Assembly (NCBI GenBank): GCA_035048495.1
Contig: CM068553.1
Coordinates: forward strand, 15,501,190 to 15,565,189
Source: Euptelea pleiosperma
Lineage: Eukaryota > Streptophyta > Magnoliopsida > Ranunculales > Eupteleaceae
Direction: 5' to 3'
DNA: 64,000 nt
Positions within the stretch are counted from its first letter, which is position 1, and every line of letters starts with the position of its first letter. The translations under genes and the position numbers were made by a program. Below are positions 1 through 12,779 of the stretch, piece after piece. Under the pieces are notes generated by a model. That model was not told where the DNA came from. It saw only the letters and a list, made by a program, of their open reading frames with translations, and did not search any database.

Positions 1-270
1 CTCAAAATCATCTCACATACCCGGCTCCTCAAAATCTGAAAATGGTATCGGTGTAGCACCGTGAGCCGAGGCCTAGTAATACAATAGTGTGCATGGTATG
101 ATATCATACTATACAAGTTTTTAACCAAGGTATGCATCTCAATCATATAATAAGGATGACATGAATATGAGGATGAATACAAGCAAGTACGGGATGCAAA
201 TGCAACTAGTACCCATAACCACATAGGATCTCCATCTCCTTCCCGCACTGGGAGCGATCTCATCGACCCA
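1..270. other. Unassigned sequence at left edge
   Basis: No coding signal, RNA gene or recognisable repeat boundary is visible. The segment ends exactly where a reverse-strand LTR terminus begins, so it is probably the flank of that insertion. Confidence 0.4.
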
Positions 271-1740
271 TGAAAGTTGGTTTTTTTTCTGCGTCGTTGG
301 TTACGGAAACCCTAATTCCAATAAGATTTGTAAATTGATCCGATTATCCTGCAAAAGTATGCAATTTCGTATAGGGATTCGTGTCGGATGTCGATCCGCA
401 CTCGAGGTGAGAGAACGTGCAGTAAATAACATAAAATGACAGATTTTCTTTGTAGAAATTGATGGAAATGATGGTGGGGTGAGAGTGGTGATTGAGGTGG
501 TTTTTTAAAACACGCTTTTGTTGGGTCTAGAGAGAGAATGCTGTAAATATCAAGAATATTAAGAACACAGATAAAGTAAAGCATGAAAGGTGACCTATTA
601 CAATCAAGTAATAATGAAAACTAACATTTATTCAAAGTAATTAAAAGTCTTACAATATTTGCTGGAACTACACTAAGTTAAGAAAGCAACAATGAGAGAG
701 AGAGAAATAAAGAAAAAGAAGAGAGAGATTGTAGAGAAAGAAAGTGACTAAAAGGATTTAGAGAGAGAGAAGTAGAGAGAGAAAAAGAAGAGAGAGGATG
801 GAGGGAGAGAGAAGAGGGAAAAAGTTAATCTTTTACCTTGTGCACCCACCATTCGACGAGATTAGCTTATCGAGAAGTGGTTGCCCGCGGCTTTGGAGGA
901 TTGTGGGAGATCATTCATCCGGCGTTATTGGTGGCTTGAGGGTACTGGTTTCATCGGAGTTATTGTCTGGCAAGTGCTTCAGTAAAGTGGTGAACAGAAG
1001 TTGAAGCTTGGAGATCTAGATCTCCACGGTGGAAGATGCATGTGGTAATGGGCAGCAAGGTAGCATCGAAGGAGATGCACGTGGTGGCTGCTACCTTGTG
1101 AATGGCGTACTGCTTGGTAGGTGTACGAGGTTCTCCAACCGTGTGGGATTGCAAGTTCTGGTGTTGAACCCCGGATAGGATTAGAAGATGTGGTCGTTAA
1201 TGTTGCAGGTGGTATCGAACGGAGGCAGCAAGTCTGACAGTTAGGCAAGTGAAGGCTGGAGAGGCATAGGCAGGTGCGTGATAGCACGTGCACAGGGCAA
1301 CACAGTGAGCGAATCGTTGCTTGGAGGGGGTTGCACGCTGGTTCGCCGGTGATGGAGGAAGAAGACGGTGGCGCTTGGAGGTGGTGATCGATCAAGCAAC
1401 CACCTATAGGTGGCAGGTGGCAAGTGGAGTTTGGAGCAGACCTGAGCGTTGAAGCTTGTTAGTTCGCTCCTCCTTTTTGGCTCAAGGGTGAGTAGAACGG
1501 CCCAATAATATAGGGTGAGGACGGTGATGTTCATGGCCATCTCGAGTTGCTACACTGCAACTCGGCGAGAATGAAAGGTGGGGAGCATGGCGGCTAGGTG
1601 AGGAGAGAAGAGATAGGCCATGGAAAGAGAGAAGTCAAGGGAAGTAAGAACGGCTCCCTTTAGATTAGAGTAAGTCGTCCTCTAAGAAGAGAAGATGTCC
1701 CGAAGAAGAAGACCCAAAATAGTATTTTAGGGCATCCCCC
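271..1740 (-). repeat. Reverse-strand LTR fragment of the main LTR family
   Basis: It starts with the reverse complement of the family's LTR 3' terminus (TGAAAGT, then the conserved GCGTCGTTGGTTACGGAAACC block). It continues through the typical block of stacked GAGAGA tracts seen in the other reverse LTRs at 7894, 16439, 21945 and 25752. Similarity fades around 1.5-1.75 kb, and no GCGAATATCA end is present, so it is truncated or strongly diverged. The right limit is approximate. Confidence 0.65.
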
Positions 1741-2822
1741 CTTAAGCGTTGAATGTTCCTCCACGTTTCATAGAAGTGGGCTCCACTTCTATGCCAAAAA
1801 AAAACTCCTCCTCTTAGCCAACCGTCCATGAAAATCTTCATCCTTCTAGATTTCCAGCCACATGTCTCTTTCTAAAACCATCATTCTCTTGTCTTTTATC
1901 AATTCAACCCTTTCCTTTTGAATAGCCATTAGCTATTGGCCATCCTTGCATCTTTCCAATAAAAGTAAAAAACTTTTAATCCCAAACGAATCACTTTCCA
2001 AAAAATGTTTTGATATATCCTTGCCAACAATACCACCTTCCCATATGCTCTTGGTTTCAAAAGTCAAAGCAACTTTCTTTTAAAAGATTCATTTTCATTT
2101 CCAACAACTTCCCTCTAGCACTCCATAACCGTTCAAGGCATTTGGGTAATTATCCCATAAGTTGCGTGGTATCCTATTTGCATGGTCACGACTATTCAAC
2201 AAATTTTTGACACTTTGTCTTCTCCCTTGACCACTTTAGGAATAATAAACGGCGTCCATGTGTCTTCAATTCCACCACCATTTCTTATATGATCGCCAAG
2301 TATCATTTCCATTGGTTCCATTCATATGATATGCTACTACCCATGCCATGTGGTTACATACCATAGCCCACCTGCTAATCCACCAACTTTGTGTTATGGC
2401 CCGTAACTAACTTGGGTCACCTCGTGTCCCCGGATCGAGATCCACTGACGCATCATATTTAATGTCCAAAAGGTAGTAAAAAGTGTCATTGCCCTTTTTG
2501 AAGATCCTTATGATATTTCTTCTCTTTGCAACCCTTGCCTTCAATCAACGCCATCTGTTCCTTGCATGTTTCCCTCACTATCTAGCCCATTTGTGGGCCC
2601 ACACATTATAATTCAGCTTGATTAGTGATTTTGGGCCATTGGATTTAAGTAGTTTTCAAATCTTCACAGGCTTCAATTCGTGGACACGTGTCCTTGGACC
2701 AAGCGTAAATTAACACATGTCCTTGTACAATTGTTCGGAGCACTATTCTCCTTGAGACTATAATCATTGTGCATGACCATGCCTTAGTCGATATTACATA
2801 CTGGCCAACCATCTTAGGCTTG
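1741..2822. other. Gene-free interval, probably degenerate repeat
   Basis: There are only short open frames without recognisable domains. The last 250 bases contain the phrase CAGCTTGATTAGTGATTTT, which resembles the core of an interspersed repeat seen at about ten other places in the window. I see no gene or RNA. Confidence 0.35.
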
Positions 2823-4762
2823 TGATATTCGCTCAAAAGTGCTTATTTTAAGCAATTATCCTTTTAGCGTTATTGCATTATCCTACGTAAAATACTCTAT
2901 TTACCTACTTTTCTACGTAAGACTCTCTTTTGTTGCGTAGAACACACTTTTCTGGACGAAATGGTATATTTGCATGCATTAAACACATTTTCGGAAGTCT
3001 AGATATTAAGCCGTTCTGATAAAGTCTCATTACGCGCTTCTTCTGTCGTAGGAAACCCTGATTGGATGATTCTCAAGACTTGTGGGCCCACATGGATCAT
3101 GAAAGCCCATTATCAAAGCTTAAAGAGTCCACAGGCTATGGCTAGAAGATATGAGCCTATTATGGGCTGAATAAGAGGATCGAAGAGCTGGTCCAAGGAA
3201 CCAAGAGAGTAGGAGAGCCAATGACCAAGAGACGGACCAAAGCGTTTAAAGCCACATGAGTCAACAAAGAATGATGGTCGACTCTACTGGAGAAGCGTGA
3301 GGATGGTCACAGTGAAGACCAGGGTTCCAGACCCTCCGCCAGTGCTTTTCTCTCTATTTTCTGATACTTTCTCTCTCATCTCACCTTATTCTCTCTCTCT
3401 CTTCATCTCTCGGTCCTCGAATCTACTGACCTAACCCCAGAACTCCTGCCCATCGGCTCTATCTCATCTCCCTTAGCTTTCTGACCGTTGGATCTTCCAT
3501 CGGACCGTTGGATCTTCAATCGGACCGTTGGATCTCTCTAGATCCGTCGATCTACCAATCTGAGTCCCAATCAAGTCACCATCCATCCGATCGCCATCAG
3601 ACTGTCTGTCACATCATCTTGTGAGACGATGGACATCATCAATCCATGAGGGCCAATAGCCGGGCCCATCTTCATCGACCCGCTGTCCGACCAGTTAGTG
3701 GACCCCGCGAATTTCAAAATAATTTTAATTAAATGGGGGGTCCACTAATTGGGGAGATTCCCCATAGAAAAGTAGGTTTTTACTTAAAAAAATAAAAAAA
3801 AAAAAAAATAAATAAATATTTTTTATTTTCAAAAAAATACCCTATTTCCATTAATGGAAATAGGGAGCTTTATAAGAGGAGGGAGAATGGTTCGTTCGAA
3901 CCCTAATCCCCCTCCAATCTCTTCCATTCTCTCCCCCTATCAATCCCGCACGGATCCCTTCACCCTTAGCCCCATTCTCCTCTTCTTCTTCATCTTCTCT
4001 TTCATCTTCTTCACCACTTTTCCACCGGAGTTGCAGCCTGCAACTCCGGCCAGCATCTGAACCGCCTCCACCTGCTGCAGACCTCTGCACGTCGTCTTCT
4101 TCAAGCCACCATCTCACCTCTCTTCCTTCTCTTCACCAACTCCTTTCTCTCCAAAGAAAAAAAAAGAAAAAAAAAATATTTTTTAGATCACCGGAGTTGC
4201 AGGTTGCAACTCCGGCAACCTCCATTACCGCCTGTTCCCCTCTCTCCTACTCCCCACGTCTCCCTCTCTTCTCCACGTTTCTCTTAAAAAAAAAAGAAAG
4301 AAAAAGAAAATAAAAAGAGGGAGGAAGAGGAAAAGGAAGATGGAGGTCGTACCTCCATCCATGGACGTCTCCCTCCTTGCCACTGCACCATGACCGCCCT
4401 CCTCCTTGCTGGTATAATCGCCGGTTGCACCCCTTGAGCAATCGGACTGAAGCTCCTCACAGCATCAAGAATCGCCGCCCACTTTCTGACCGCCTCTCTC
4501 ACTTCTCTCCCATTGGAAACCCCAGCCTTGATCCATCTCCTCTGGACCATCCCTGCTGTACTACCCCACTCACTTCCAGCACCGTTCCACATCCTTCAAA
4601 CCAAAAATCCCTCTTCCATCTCCACGCCCCGACCACTCTCTCCACGTTTTTCCTCCTTGGCTCCTCTCTCCAAGCCGTTGGACTTCTCCCAAAGCAACAC
4701 AGTGATCTCCACGATCTGCAACTCCAAGTTACAGATCTGAAACGTCTCTTTAGTGTGCTGTC
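2823..4762 (+). repeat. Forward LTR, 3'-truncated, of the main LTR family
   Basis: It begins TGATATTCGCTC and follows the family U3: a block with ACACACTTTTCTGG, the GGACCGTTGGATC short tandem repeats near 3490-3540, and the degenerate tRNA-like box B. The putative TATA-like region is near 3870 and two GTTGCAG hairpins follow (4025-4049, 4191-4215). Near 4762 it passes directly into sequence matching the 3' internal part of the full element (compare 49960 onward), so the last part of the LTR, the PBS and the ORF are missing. Its U3 differs clearly from that of the LTR at 6538, so the two are not simple partners. Confidence 0.75.
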
Positions 4763-6537
4763 CATGCAGGTACCATCACTCTGGCACTTTCCACAGTTGA
4801 TATCCGGCAGAATTGGTAAAACCCTTCCTTTACACTCGCATCATGAACTTATCGTTTTCACTATTTGTCCTGGTCATCAGCACCAAGGATGATGCAATAT
4901 TTTGGTTGAAGGTGGGTACTTTACCAAAAACTCATGTGACTTTAAAAAAAAAAAATAAAATGTGAGAAAAAGGCATTTTGTGGTGATTTTCGGACTATTT
5001 CAAGGTGTCTTTTGTTGATTTTAGCAGTGTTTTCAACAATTGTTACAATGATGAGTCAAAACTCTTCGCAAAGTCTATTTATTGAAAATGATGTCTACCT
5101 TGAGAAAATCACTTATTAGCTCTTAGTTCAGTTTAGAAGAATACTACAGTGGAGTTAAACTCTTGGAAAACTCAGATTTAGCAAGAATTTTTCACATATC
5201 AACATCAGAACTATCTGTAGTTTGGACGATCTAGAGATCCAAGAAGAACAACTGTGGAAACCTAACCCAGTGAGCGTTTGAGCCTCTCTTTACTTCTGAG
5301 GAATATAAATAACTCTGAGTCACAAGATGACTCGCCTATTTTTTTCCAGTCCCCAACTATTCCCTTGTAAGATCTCATTAATCCTTGCTTTGGTCATAGA
5401 ACTTGAAGCGATGTCAAAGACTGATCATTACAAAAAGAACATTCTCTCTATCCATTCGAGACATCACAGATGAAAGTGTAAAACCTATAAAATGATATAG
5501 GCCATCTTTCTACCACAATCAGACATTTTTGGCTTACCTAACATCTATATCATTAAAAACCCTCTTGAGCTTTATGATGAAAACCTTTTCTTGATAACCC
5601 ATCAACTAAAATCTCCAAAATGAACACAACTCAAACACCTACTTCTGAGAGGGATAAAAGAATTTTTGGTATGATCACAACATGAAGAGAAAGCAAGAAA
5701 AGAAAAGAAAGACCTAGTGGATCAAGCAAAAAGGAAATATGAAAAGAAAAGAAGAAAAAAATGAAAATAAAAGAGGAATAGAAAAAGAAAGTTAGTAGAA
5801 CAAAAGTTAAGAAGATGAACAAGTGAAAAAAGGAGAAGAAAGAGAAATCAAGGAATTGGTATCACCACCCTTGGGAAACGCTGCAAAGAACAGTAAGATG
5901 CCCTCTCAGAACTTTTGAATCCCTGAAGGCCCTCATCTTTTTGACCTTTTCCTAAGCCTCTATACAACCCAGGGCAAGCCCTATTTGATTCTAGGTTAGC
6001 ACCATCACAGAATGTGGAGAATGGAGAAGAGAGAAACTATTCATTTTGATCCGACACTCCTGAGTAATATGACATTCCAATCATGAGATCTTTTGAATCT
6101 TTGTGTCCTCAGTTCTAAATGATATATGTGAGATATTGCCAGTTTCAGACATCTATCTCCTCACATATAACTTGAGAGAAAAGAATAAAACCAATTCTGT
6201 GTGATTCACTTATGAGTGGTATACAAGTGAGAATTGAGGTCGAGGCATATAATCTTGTAGGTTATCAGAGAATTTGACTGCCAGATAGGGATGATGTTGA
6301 GCACACACACACGCTGAGTCTGAGTAATCTTTTGGTCCAAATATCCACTAGTAGATGTGCTACATTTTACTGACTAAGTTCTAATTCCTGAATGATCACT
6401 TGCACCCTTGATTTGAACTGACAAAAAAGAGTTTTTCTGAGTAATGAGAACAAGTTTTCCAGCATGTTCTAGGCCCTTCCGAGCTCTTGTATCTCGCACT
6501 AATTGCCAAAGATTGGCAATATGCTGGTTGGGGGTTG
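4763..6537 (+). mobile_element. Internal remnant of the LTR element (post-ORF part)
   Basis: It is collinear with 49960-51722 of the complete forward copy, including the block around CAGCACCAAGGATGATGC, the TGAGTCACAAGATGACTCG block and the terminal TTGCCAA hairpin before the LTR. No ORF remnant is present. This is an internally deleted element; the left junction at about 4762 is approximate. Confidence 0.7.
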
Positions 6538-7893
6538 TGATATTCGCTCAAAATTGCTTATTTTAAGCAATTCTCCTTCTAGCGTTATCACACTCTCCTA
6601 TGTAAAATTGCCTTTTTTATCAACATTTCTACGTAAGAGTTTCTCTCATTACATAGAACACACTTTTCTGGTTAAATGGTATATTCGCATGCATTCATAC
6701 GTATTTATTTGACCCACACACGAAGCCATTTTCATTATGCAATTTTTCTATCGCAGGAGCACTAATTGGGCAATTTTAATGGAATGCGAGCCCACAATCA
6801 ACTTTCAGAACCTGGGTTCGAAGCTCAAGAGCCAACAGGCTGAGGATGAGAAGATATAGGCGAAAAACGGGAAGAGCCAAAAAGTCAGAAAAGCCTGAGA
6901 GAAAATCAAGAGAGAAGGAGAGACAAGCCCTCAAAGAAGAGACCAAGGAGATTAAAGCTTGCCCAACTAGCACAAGTCAAATGATATTCGCTTAAAAGTG
7001 CGTATTTTCCACTGTTATCTTCTAAGCATTTTCACACTTTCCTACGTTAAAATGCTCTATTTATCTACTTTTCTACATAAGAGTCTCTTTTGTTGCGTAG
7101 AACACACTTTTCTGGACGAAATGGTATATTTGCATGCATTAAACACATTTTCGGAAGTCTAGACATTGAGTCGTTCTGATAAAGTCTCATTACGCGCTTC
7201 TTCTATCACAGGAAACCCCAATGGGACAATTCTCGAGACTTGCGAGCCCACATCGATCAGGAAAGCCCATTATCAAAGCTTAAAGAGCCCACATGCTATG
7301 ACTAGAAGATATGGGCCAAATATGGGCTGAATAAGAGAACCAAAAAGTCAGCCCAAAGAACGAAGAGAGCAGGAGAGCCAATGACCAAGAGATGGACCAA
7401 AGCGTTTAAAGCCACATGAGTCAGCAAGGAATGATAGTCTATTCTACTAGAGAAGCGTGAGGATGGTCACAGTGAAGACCAGGGTTCCAGACCCTCTGCT
7501 AATACTTTTATCTCCATTTTTTGATATTTTCTCTCTCATCTCTCCTTATTCTCTCTCTCTTCATCTCTCGGTCATCGAATCTACTGACCTAACCCCAGAA
7601 CTCCTGCCCATTGGCTCTGTCTCATCTCCCTTAGCTTTCTGACCGTTGGATCTTCCACCGAACCGTTGGATCTCTCTAGATCCGTCGATCTACCAATCTG
7701 GGTCCCAATCGAGTCACCATCCATCCGATCGCCATTAGATTGTCTGTCACATCATCTTGTGAAACGATGGACATCATCATTCCATGTGGGCCAATAGCCG
7801 GGCCCATCATCATCGACCCGCTGTCTGACCATTTAGTGGACCCCGTGAATTTCAAAATAATTTCAATTAAATTTTAAAAAATTGGGGGTCCAC

Positions 7894-10823
7894 TGAAAGT
7901 AGGGTTTTTTCGCGTCGTTGGTTACGGAAACCCTAGAATCAACACATTTGTAATTCATCCGATTTTATCCTGCAAAATTAAACGATTCTTGCACAGTGGA
8001 AAGTTGGAGTCGAATCCGCACTCGGAATTAGTCGCATTAGCAAAAATAAGAACACATTGAACACGGAAATTGCTAGAATGGTGGAGTGAGATCTAAAATA
8101 ATCTTGATTGAATTTTTAACAGAACTGTGTACATTAACAATATTGATCAAAATAGGAATGAGAACTCAATAATCCAAACATAACTCATAATCAAAATTCC
8201 TTATTAAATCAGAATTGTCTACAATGCATATAATCGAGATTCAAGTAAAGCTGATAAAAAAAAACTAATTAGAGAGGGAGATTTTAGAGAGAGAAAATAA
8301 AAGGGATTTTTAGAGAGAGAAATGGATGGAGAGAGAGATGAATTAAGGGAAAGACTAATCGAAACCTAGAGAGAGAAATTAAGAATAAGAGAGAAAAAAA
8401 ATAGAAAGAGAAAAGAAAATAAGGTAGAGAGAGAAAGTTTAGATAGAGAAAAAGATAACTTAGAGAGAGAAAGAGGTGAGGTGAGGGAGAGAAGTAGAGG
8501 AACATACCATGAGAGATGGTTACATGGTGATGGTGGTGAGCTCGGCCCGTGTGGAGGAAGATGGTGTTGCAGTGGATCAGGTGATCCCTTTGAAGCCTTG
8601 ACGGTGGGAAAAAGCATGCACCTTGCGTTAAAGGAGGGAAGGAGATCCCACGGGATGGAAGTGCTTGTAGAGATGAAGGTGTGGGGAGAGGAGTAGGCTA
8701 TTCATGCTGGTTCGGCCAACAAGAACGGTGGTGGAGCAGGCTGGTGGCAGCGTGGTTGCTCTTCTCTTCAGGACGGCTGGGCTCGAGGAGACGATGATGG
8801 TTGTAGTGGGTAGCAGGCTTCAACGGTGATGCAGAAAAGAGGATGGTGCAGGTGTGGTTCACATACAGATGTGAGATCTGGCTGATCGGCCTGCAACTCG
8901 TGGGAGCTGCAAGTGTGGATGGAGGCGTGGGAAATCGCATGTGACAAGGGGGATGAAAACGCTACTGCAGCAGGTTCGTCGGAGTTGCAACCTGCAACTC
9001 CGGCTCGGTTTGAGATGTGGGGCGGTGCAGTAGGTGATGGGAGAAGAGGAAGGCGGTCTGGAGGTGTTGCAGCAGCAAGGTGGAGCGGCAAGGAGGAGTG
9101 GTGACGCCCAGATCTCCTTCTTCCCTCTTCTTCTTTTCGTGAAGAAAATGAGGACGGTTTGGGGGTTTTCACCACCTGCAACTCTTTTGTAGGTGGGAGA
9201 TGGAGCTGACGAGGAGATCCTTCAATGGTGGATGAAGCATGAAGATGGCAATGGTGGAGGCGCTGTTTCAAGCGGGCTGAGGAAGATGGAACCCACCGTT
9301 CTCTCCTCTCTTACTTCTCTCCTTTTTTTTATTTATTTTTTTGGTTTTTGTGAGTGAGGCGAGGGTGAGGCGGTGGAAGAGAGAGAGGGGATATGGAGCA
9401 GTAGCAGTGGCGGAACTAGACGGGTTCAGGTTGCCGGAGTTGCAGGAGCAACTCCGGTGAAGGCTGTGGACAAGAAGAAGAAGAAAAAAAAGAAAGAGAA
9501 GGAGAGGACGGTTCGTGGCGTGGTGAGCAGGGTGGTTGGGCAGCGGCTGGAGGAGGAGAAGAAGAATAAGAAGAGAAGATGGAGGAGAAAAACGGCCGGA
9601 GTTGCAGGCGCAACTCCGGCGAGAAAAGAGAATGAAGAAGAAGAAGAAATGAAGAAGAAGAAAGAGAGAAGAAGGTAAGGGGAAGGAGAAGAAAACGTAG
9701 GAAAGGGTTTTGGGGAAGGCTTGCAAGAGATTGAAGGGGGATTAGGGTTCCAAAGAACCCTTCTCCTTCCCCTTTTAAAGCTCCCTAGTTTCCATTAATA
9801 GAAATTAGGGAATTTTTGAAATAAAAAAAATAAATTTTTTTTTTTTTTTTAAGTAAAACTCTACTTTTCTTTGGGGAATTTCCCCACTTAGTAGACCCCC
9901 CCATTTTTTAAAATTGAATTGAAATTATTTTGAAATTCACGGGGTCCACTAAATGGTCGGACAGCGGGTCGATGATGATGGGCCCGGCTACTGGCCCACA
10001 TGGAATGATGATGTCCATCGTCTCACAAGATGATGTGACAGACAATCTGATGGCGATCGGATGGATGGTGACTTGATTGGGACCCAGATTGGTAGATCGA
10101 CGGATCTAGAGAGATCCAACGGTCCGGTGGAAGATCCAACGGTCCGATTGAAGATCCAACGGTCAGAAAGCTAAGAGAGATGAGACAGAGCTAATGGGCA
10201 GGAGTTCTGGGGTTAGGTCAGTAGCTTCGAGGATCGAGAGATGAAGAGAGAGAGAATAAGGAGAGATGAGAGAGAAAATATCAAAAAATAGAGATAAAAG
10301 TATTGGCAGAGGGTCTGGAACCCTGGTCTTCACTGTGACCATTCTCACGCTTCTCCAGTAGAGTAGACTATCATTCTTTGCTGACTCATGTGGCTTTAAA
10401 CGCTTTGGTCCGTCTCTTGGTCATTGGCTCTCCTACTCTCTTCGTTCTTTGGGCCGGCTTTTTGGTCCTCTTATTCAGCCCATATTTGGCCCATATCTTC
10501 TAGTCATAACATGTGGCCTCTTTAAGCTTTGATAATGGGCTTTCCTGATCGATGTGGGCTCGCAAGTCTCGAGAATTGTCCCATCGGGGTTTTCTGCGAC
10601 AGAAGAAGCGCGTAATGAGACTTTATCAGAACGACTCAATGTCTAGACTTCCGAAAATGTGTTTAATGCATGCAAATATACCATTTCATCCAGAAAAGTG
10701 TGTTCTACGCAATAAAAGAGACTCTTACATAGAAAAGTAGATAAATAGAGCATTTTAACGTAGGAGAATGTGAAAACGCTTAGAAGATAACAGTGGAAAA
10801 TACGCACTTTTAAGCGAATATCA
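7894..10823 (-). repeat. 3' LTR of the reverse element (element orientation)
   Basis: It is 2930 bp, from TGAAAGTAGGG (complement of the LTR end) to GCGAATATCA (complement of the LTR start). It contains GTTGCAG hairpins at 8979-9003, 9434-9457 and 9596-9619, and a TTTAAA core-promoter-like motif near 9776 followed by the complement of TTCGTTTGAACCCTAATCC. By eye it is very similar to the partner LTR at 16439. Confidence 0.88.
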
Positions 10824-12779
10824 AAACCCCCAACTAGCATATTGCCAATCCTAGGCAAGTAGTGCGAAATAAATGAGCTTAAAAGGGCTCTGCACATGCT
10901 GCGCACTTTTTCATATTAGCTCCGGAAAAACACCGTTCATCAAATCATTGTATGGATGCAAAAACAGTTACATGCTAGCGAAGAGTTGAAAGTTTTGGCA
11001 AGACTATAGACTGATAATCATGACCCAAAATAATCAAACTCTGCGTATGTGTGTGCTCAACATTTTCATCATCCAAGAGTTAAGACTTCCAGATCACCTC
11101 TAAGTTCTTATGCCTCGACCTCAAATCTCACTTGTTTAGCACTCAGAATAGAATCACACAAGAAGGGTTTTCTTCTTTTCTCTCAATTTATATGTGAGGA
11201 GATGTGTTGATATATGAAAGCAAAGATCTCACATATGTATTATTTGAAGGAAGGACATTTTTAATAGAAGAAGATCTCATGATTGGAATACCACTTCACT
11301 CGGGAACGTCAGATCAAACTTTATAGCTTCTCCTTCTCCAATCTCCACATTTTATGATTGTGCTATCCTAGAATCAAGTAGGACTTTCATAGTTGTAATG
11401 AGGCTTAGGTCAGGTGTAGAGAGATAAAGGGATACAGGATTTCAAAGATCTTGAGAGGATATTGCCATTTTCTTGCATTTTTTCTGCGATGTAGCACCAT
11501 TATCTGGTTATTTTTCCTTTTTTTCATATTTTTCTCTTTTTCTCGATATTTCTGAGATTGCTCAATTTCTTTTCAGCTCTTTTTCATACTTTCTTTCCAT
11601 ATTTTGTTTTCAGCTTGAACCACTTTCTTTTCCTTTTGATTTTTCTTCTTTACTTTTCTTTTCATGGTACACCCACATCAGTTATTCTTTATCCTTCTCA
11701 AAAGTAGGGTAGCTAGTAACACTTCGTAGCTTAACTGGGTTTTTGGTTAATGGGCTTAACAAGAAAAGGCTTTTATAAAAAGGTTCAAAGGGTTTCTAGT
11801 GAAGTATAATTCAGGTGAGTTAAAAGGCTGAATGGTTCAAAAAAAAATGGCCTAAGTCATTTTCTAGGGTTTGCACTATCATGTATACTGTCTTGACTGG
11901 ATATAGAGAAGGTTCTGTCGTAGTAATCCAATGTTGATGTCGTTCCGAGTTTTATGATCAAAGCAAAGGATAGTGAGATCTCTCAATGAATATTGCGGGC
12001 ATGAAGAATAGTGAGTCATCTTGTGACTCAGAATTATTATATAACTCTCTGAATTGATTAAAGGCTCGAAATCTCATTGGGTTAGGTCTCCACAATTATT
12101 CTCACAGGATCTGCAGAATTTCTAAACTTAGGATGACTCTGATATTGATAGTGTACAATTGTGCCGAATATGAGTTTTTCTGAGTTTTCAAACCTGCTGT
12201 AGTCACGCCTGACTTGACTCGACCCTAACTTTAAACAAAAATTGACATCCTCAATACAGACTTAACGGAGGTTTTCAGCTAATCAAAGTTAGGGTATTTG
12301 ACACATTTTTGAAATTCTAGAAAACTTTTGGAGAACATCGGAAATCACCCCAAAAATAATTTTTATTTTTATTTTTTTTTTATCAAAATGAAGACATGAG
12401 TTTTGGTAAATACCCACCCCCAACCAAAATACAGCACCGTCCTCGGTGCTCATGACCGAGACATAAAATGATGAAAAATCGGTGATGATGATGCAAAGGT
12501 TCAGGGAGGATGTTACCAAGTCGGTAGAAACTCGACAGTGTATGATACCTGATGATAGGAAGAATGAATGTACCTGCATTTTCAGAGATATAACAGTAAT
12601 AACAAATGCATGAGACTCATGTACTCTAGGAATATCGGAATTACCTTTCCGAAAGCGCTAAGTTTTACGTCTTCAGCCAGACATGACGGGGGTATATCAA
12701 GTACCCCCAACCAGGATAAAACTCATGGAGACTGAGTGAATCTACAGTCTTCCTGACACCTAAGGTGGAACGGAGACAA
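10824..12779 (-). other. 3' non-coding internal region of the reverse element
   Basis: In element orientation this follows the ORF stop. It is AT-rich with no reading frame I can support. It holds a GGGGGTA/TACCCCC hairpin near 12690-12711, conserved in the forward copy near 49833-49855, and ends in a purine-rich tract (complement of AAACCCCCAACT at 10823-10834) abutting the LTR, the likely polypurine tract. Confidence 0.6.

Noticed and set aside
9373..9726. Lys/Glu-rich and complementary Ser/Leu/Phe-rich frames in the reverse LTRs
   Set aside because: These are products of GAAGAA/TTCTTC tracts, not genes.
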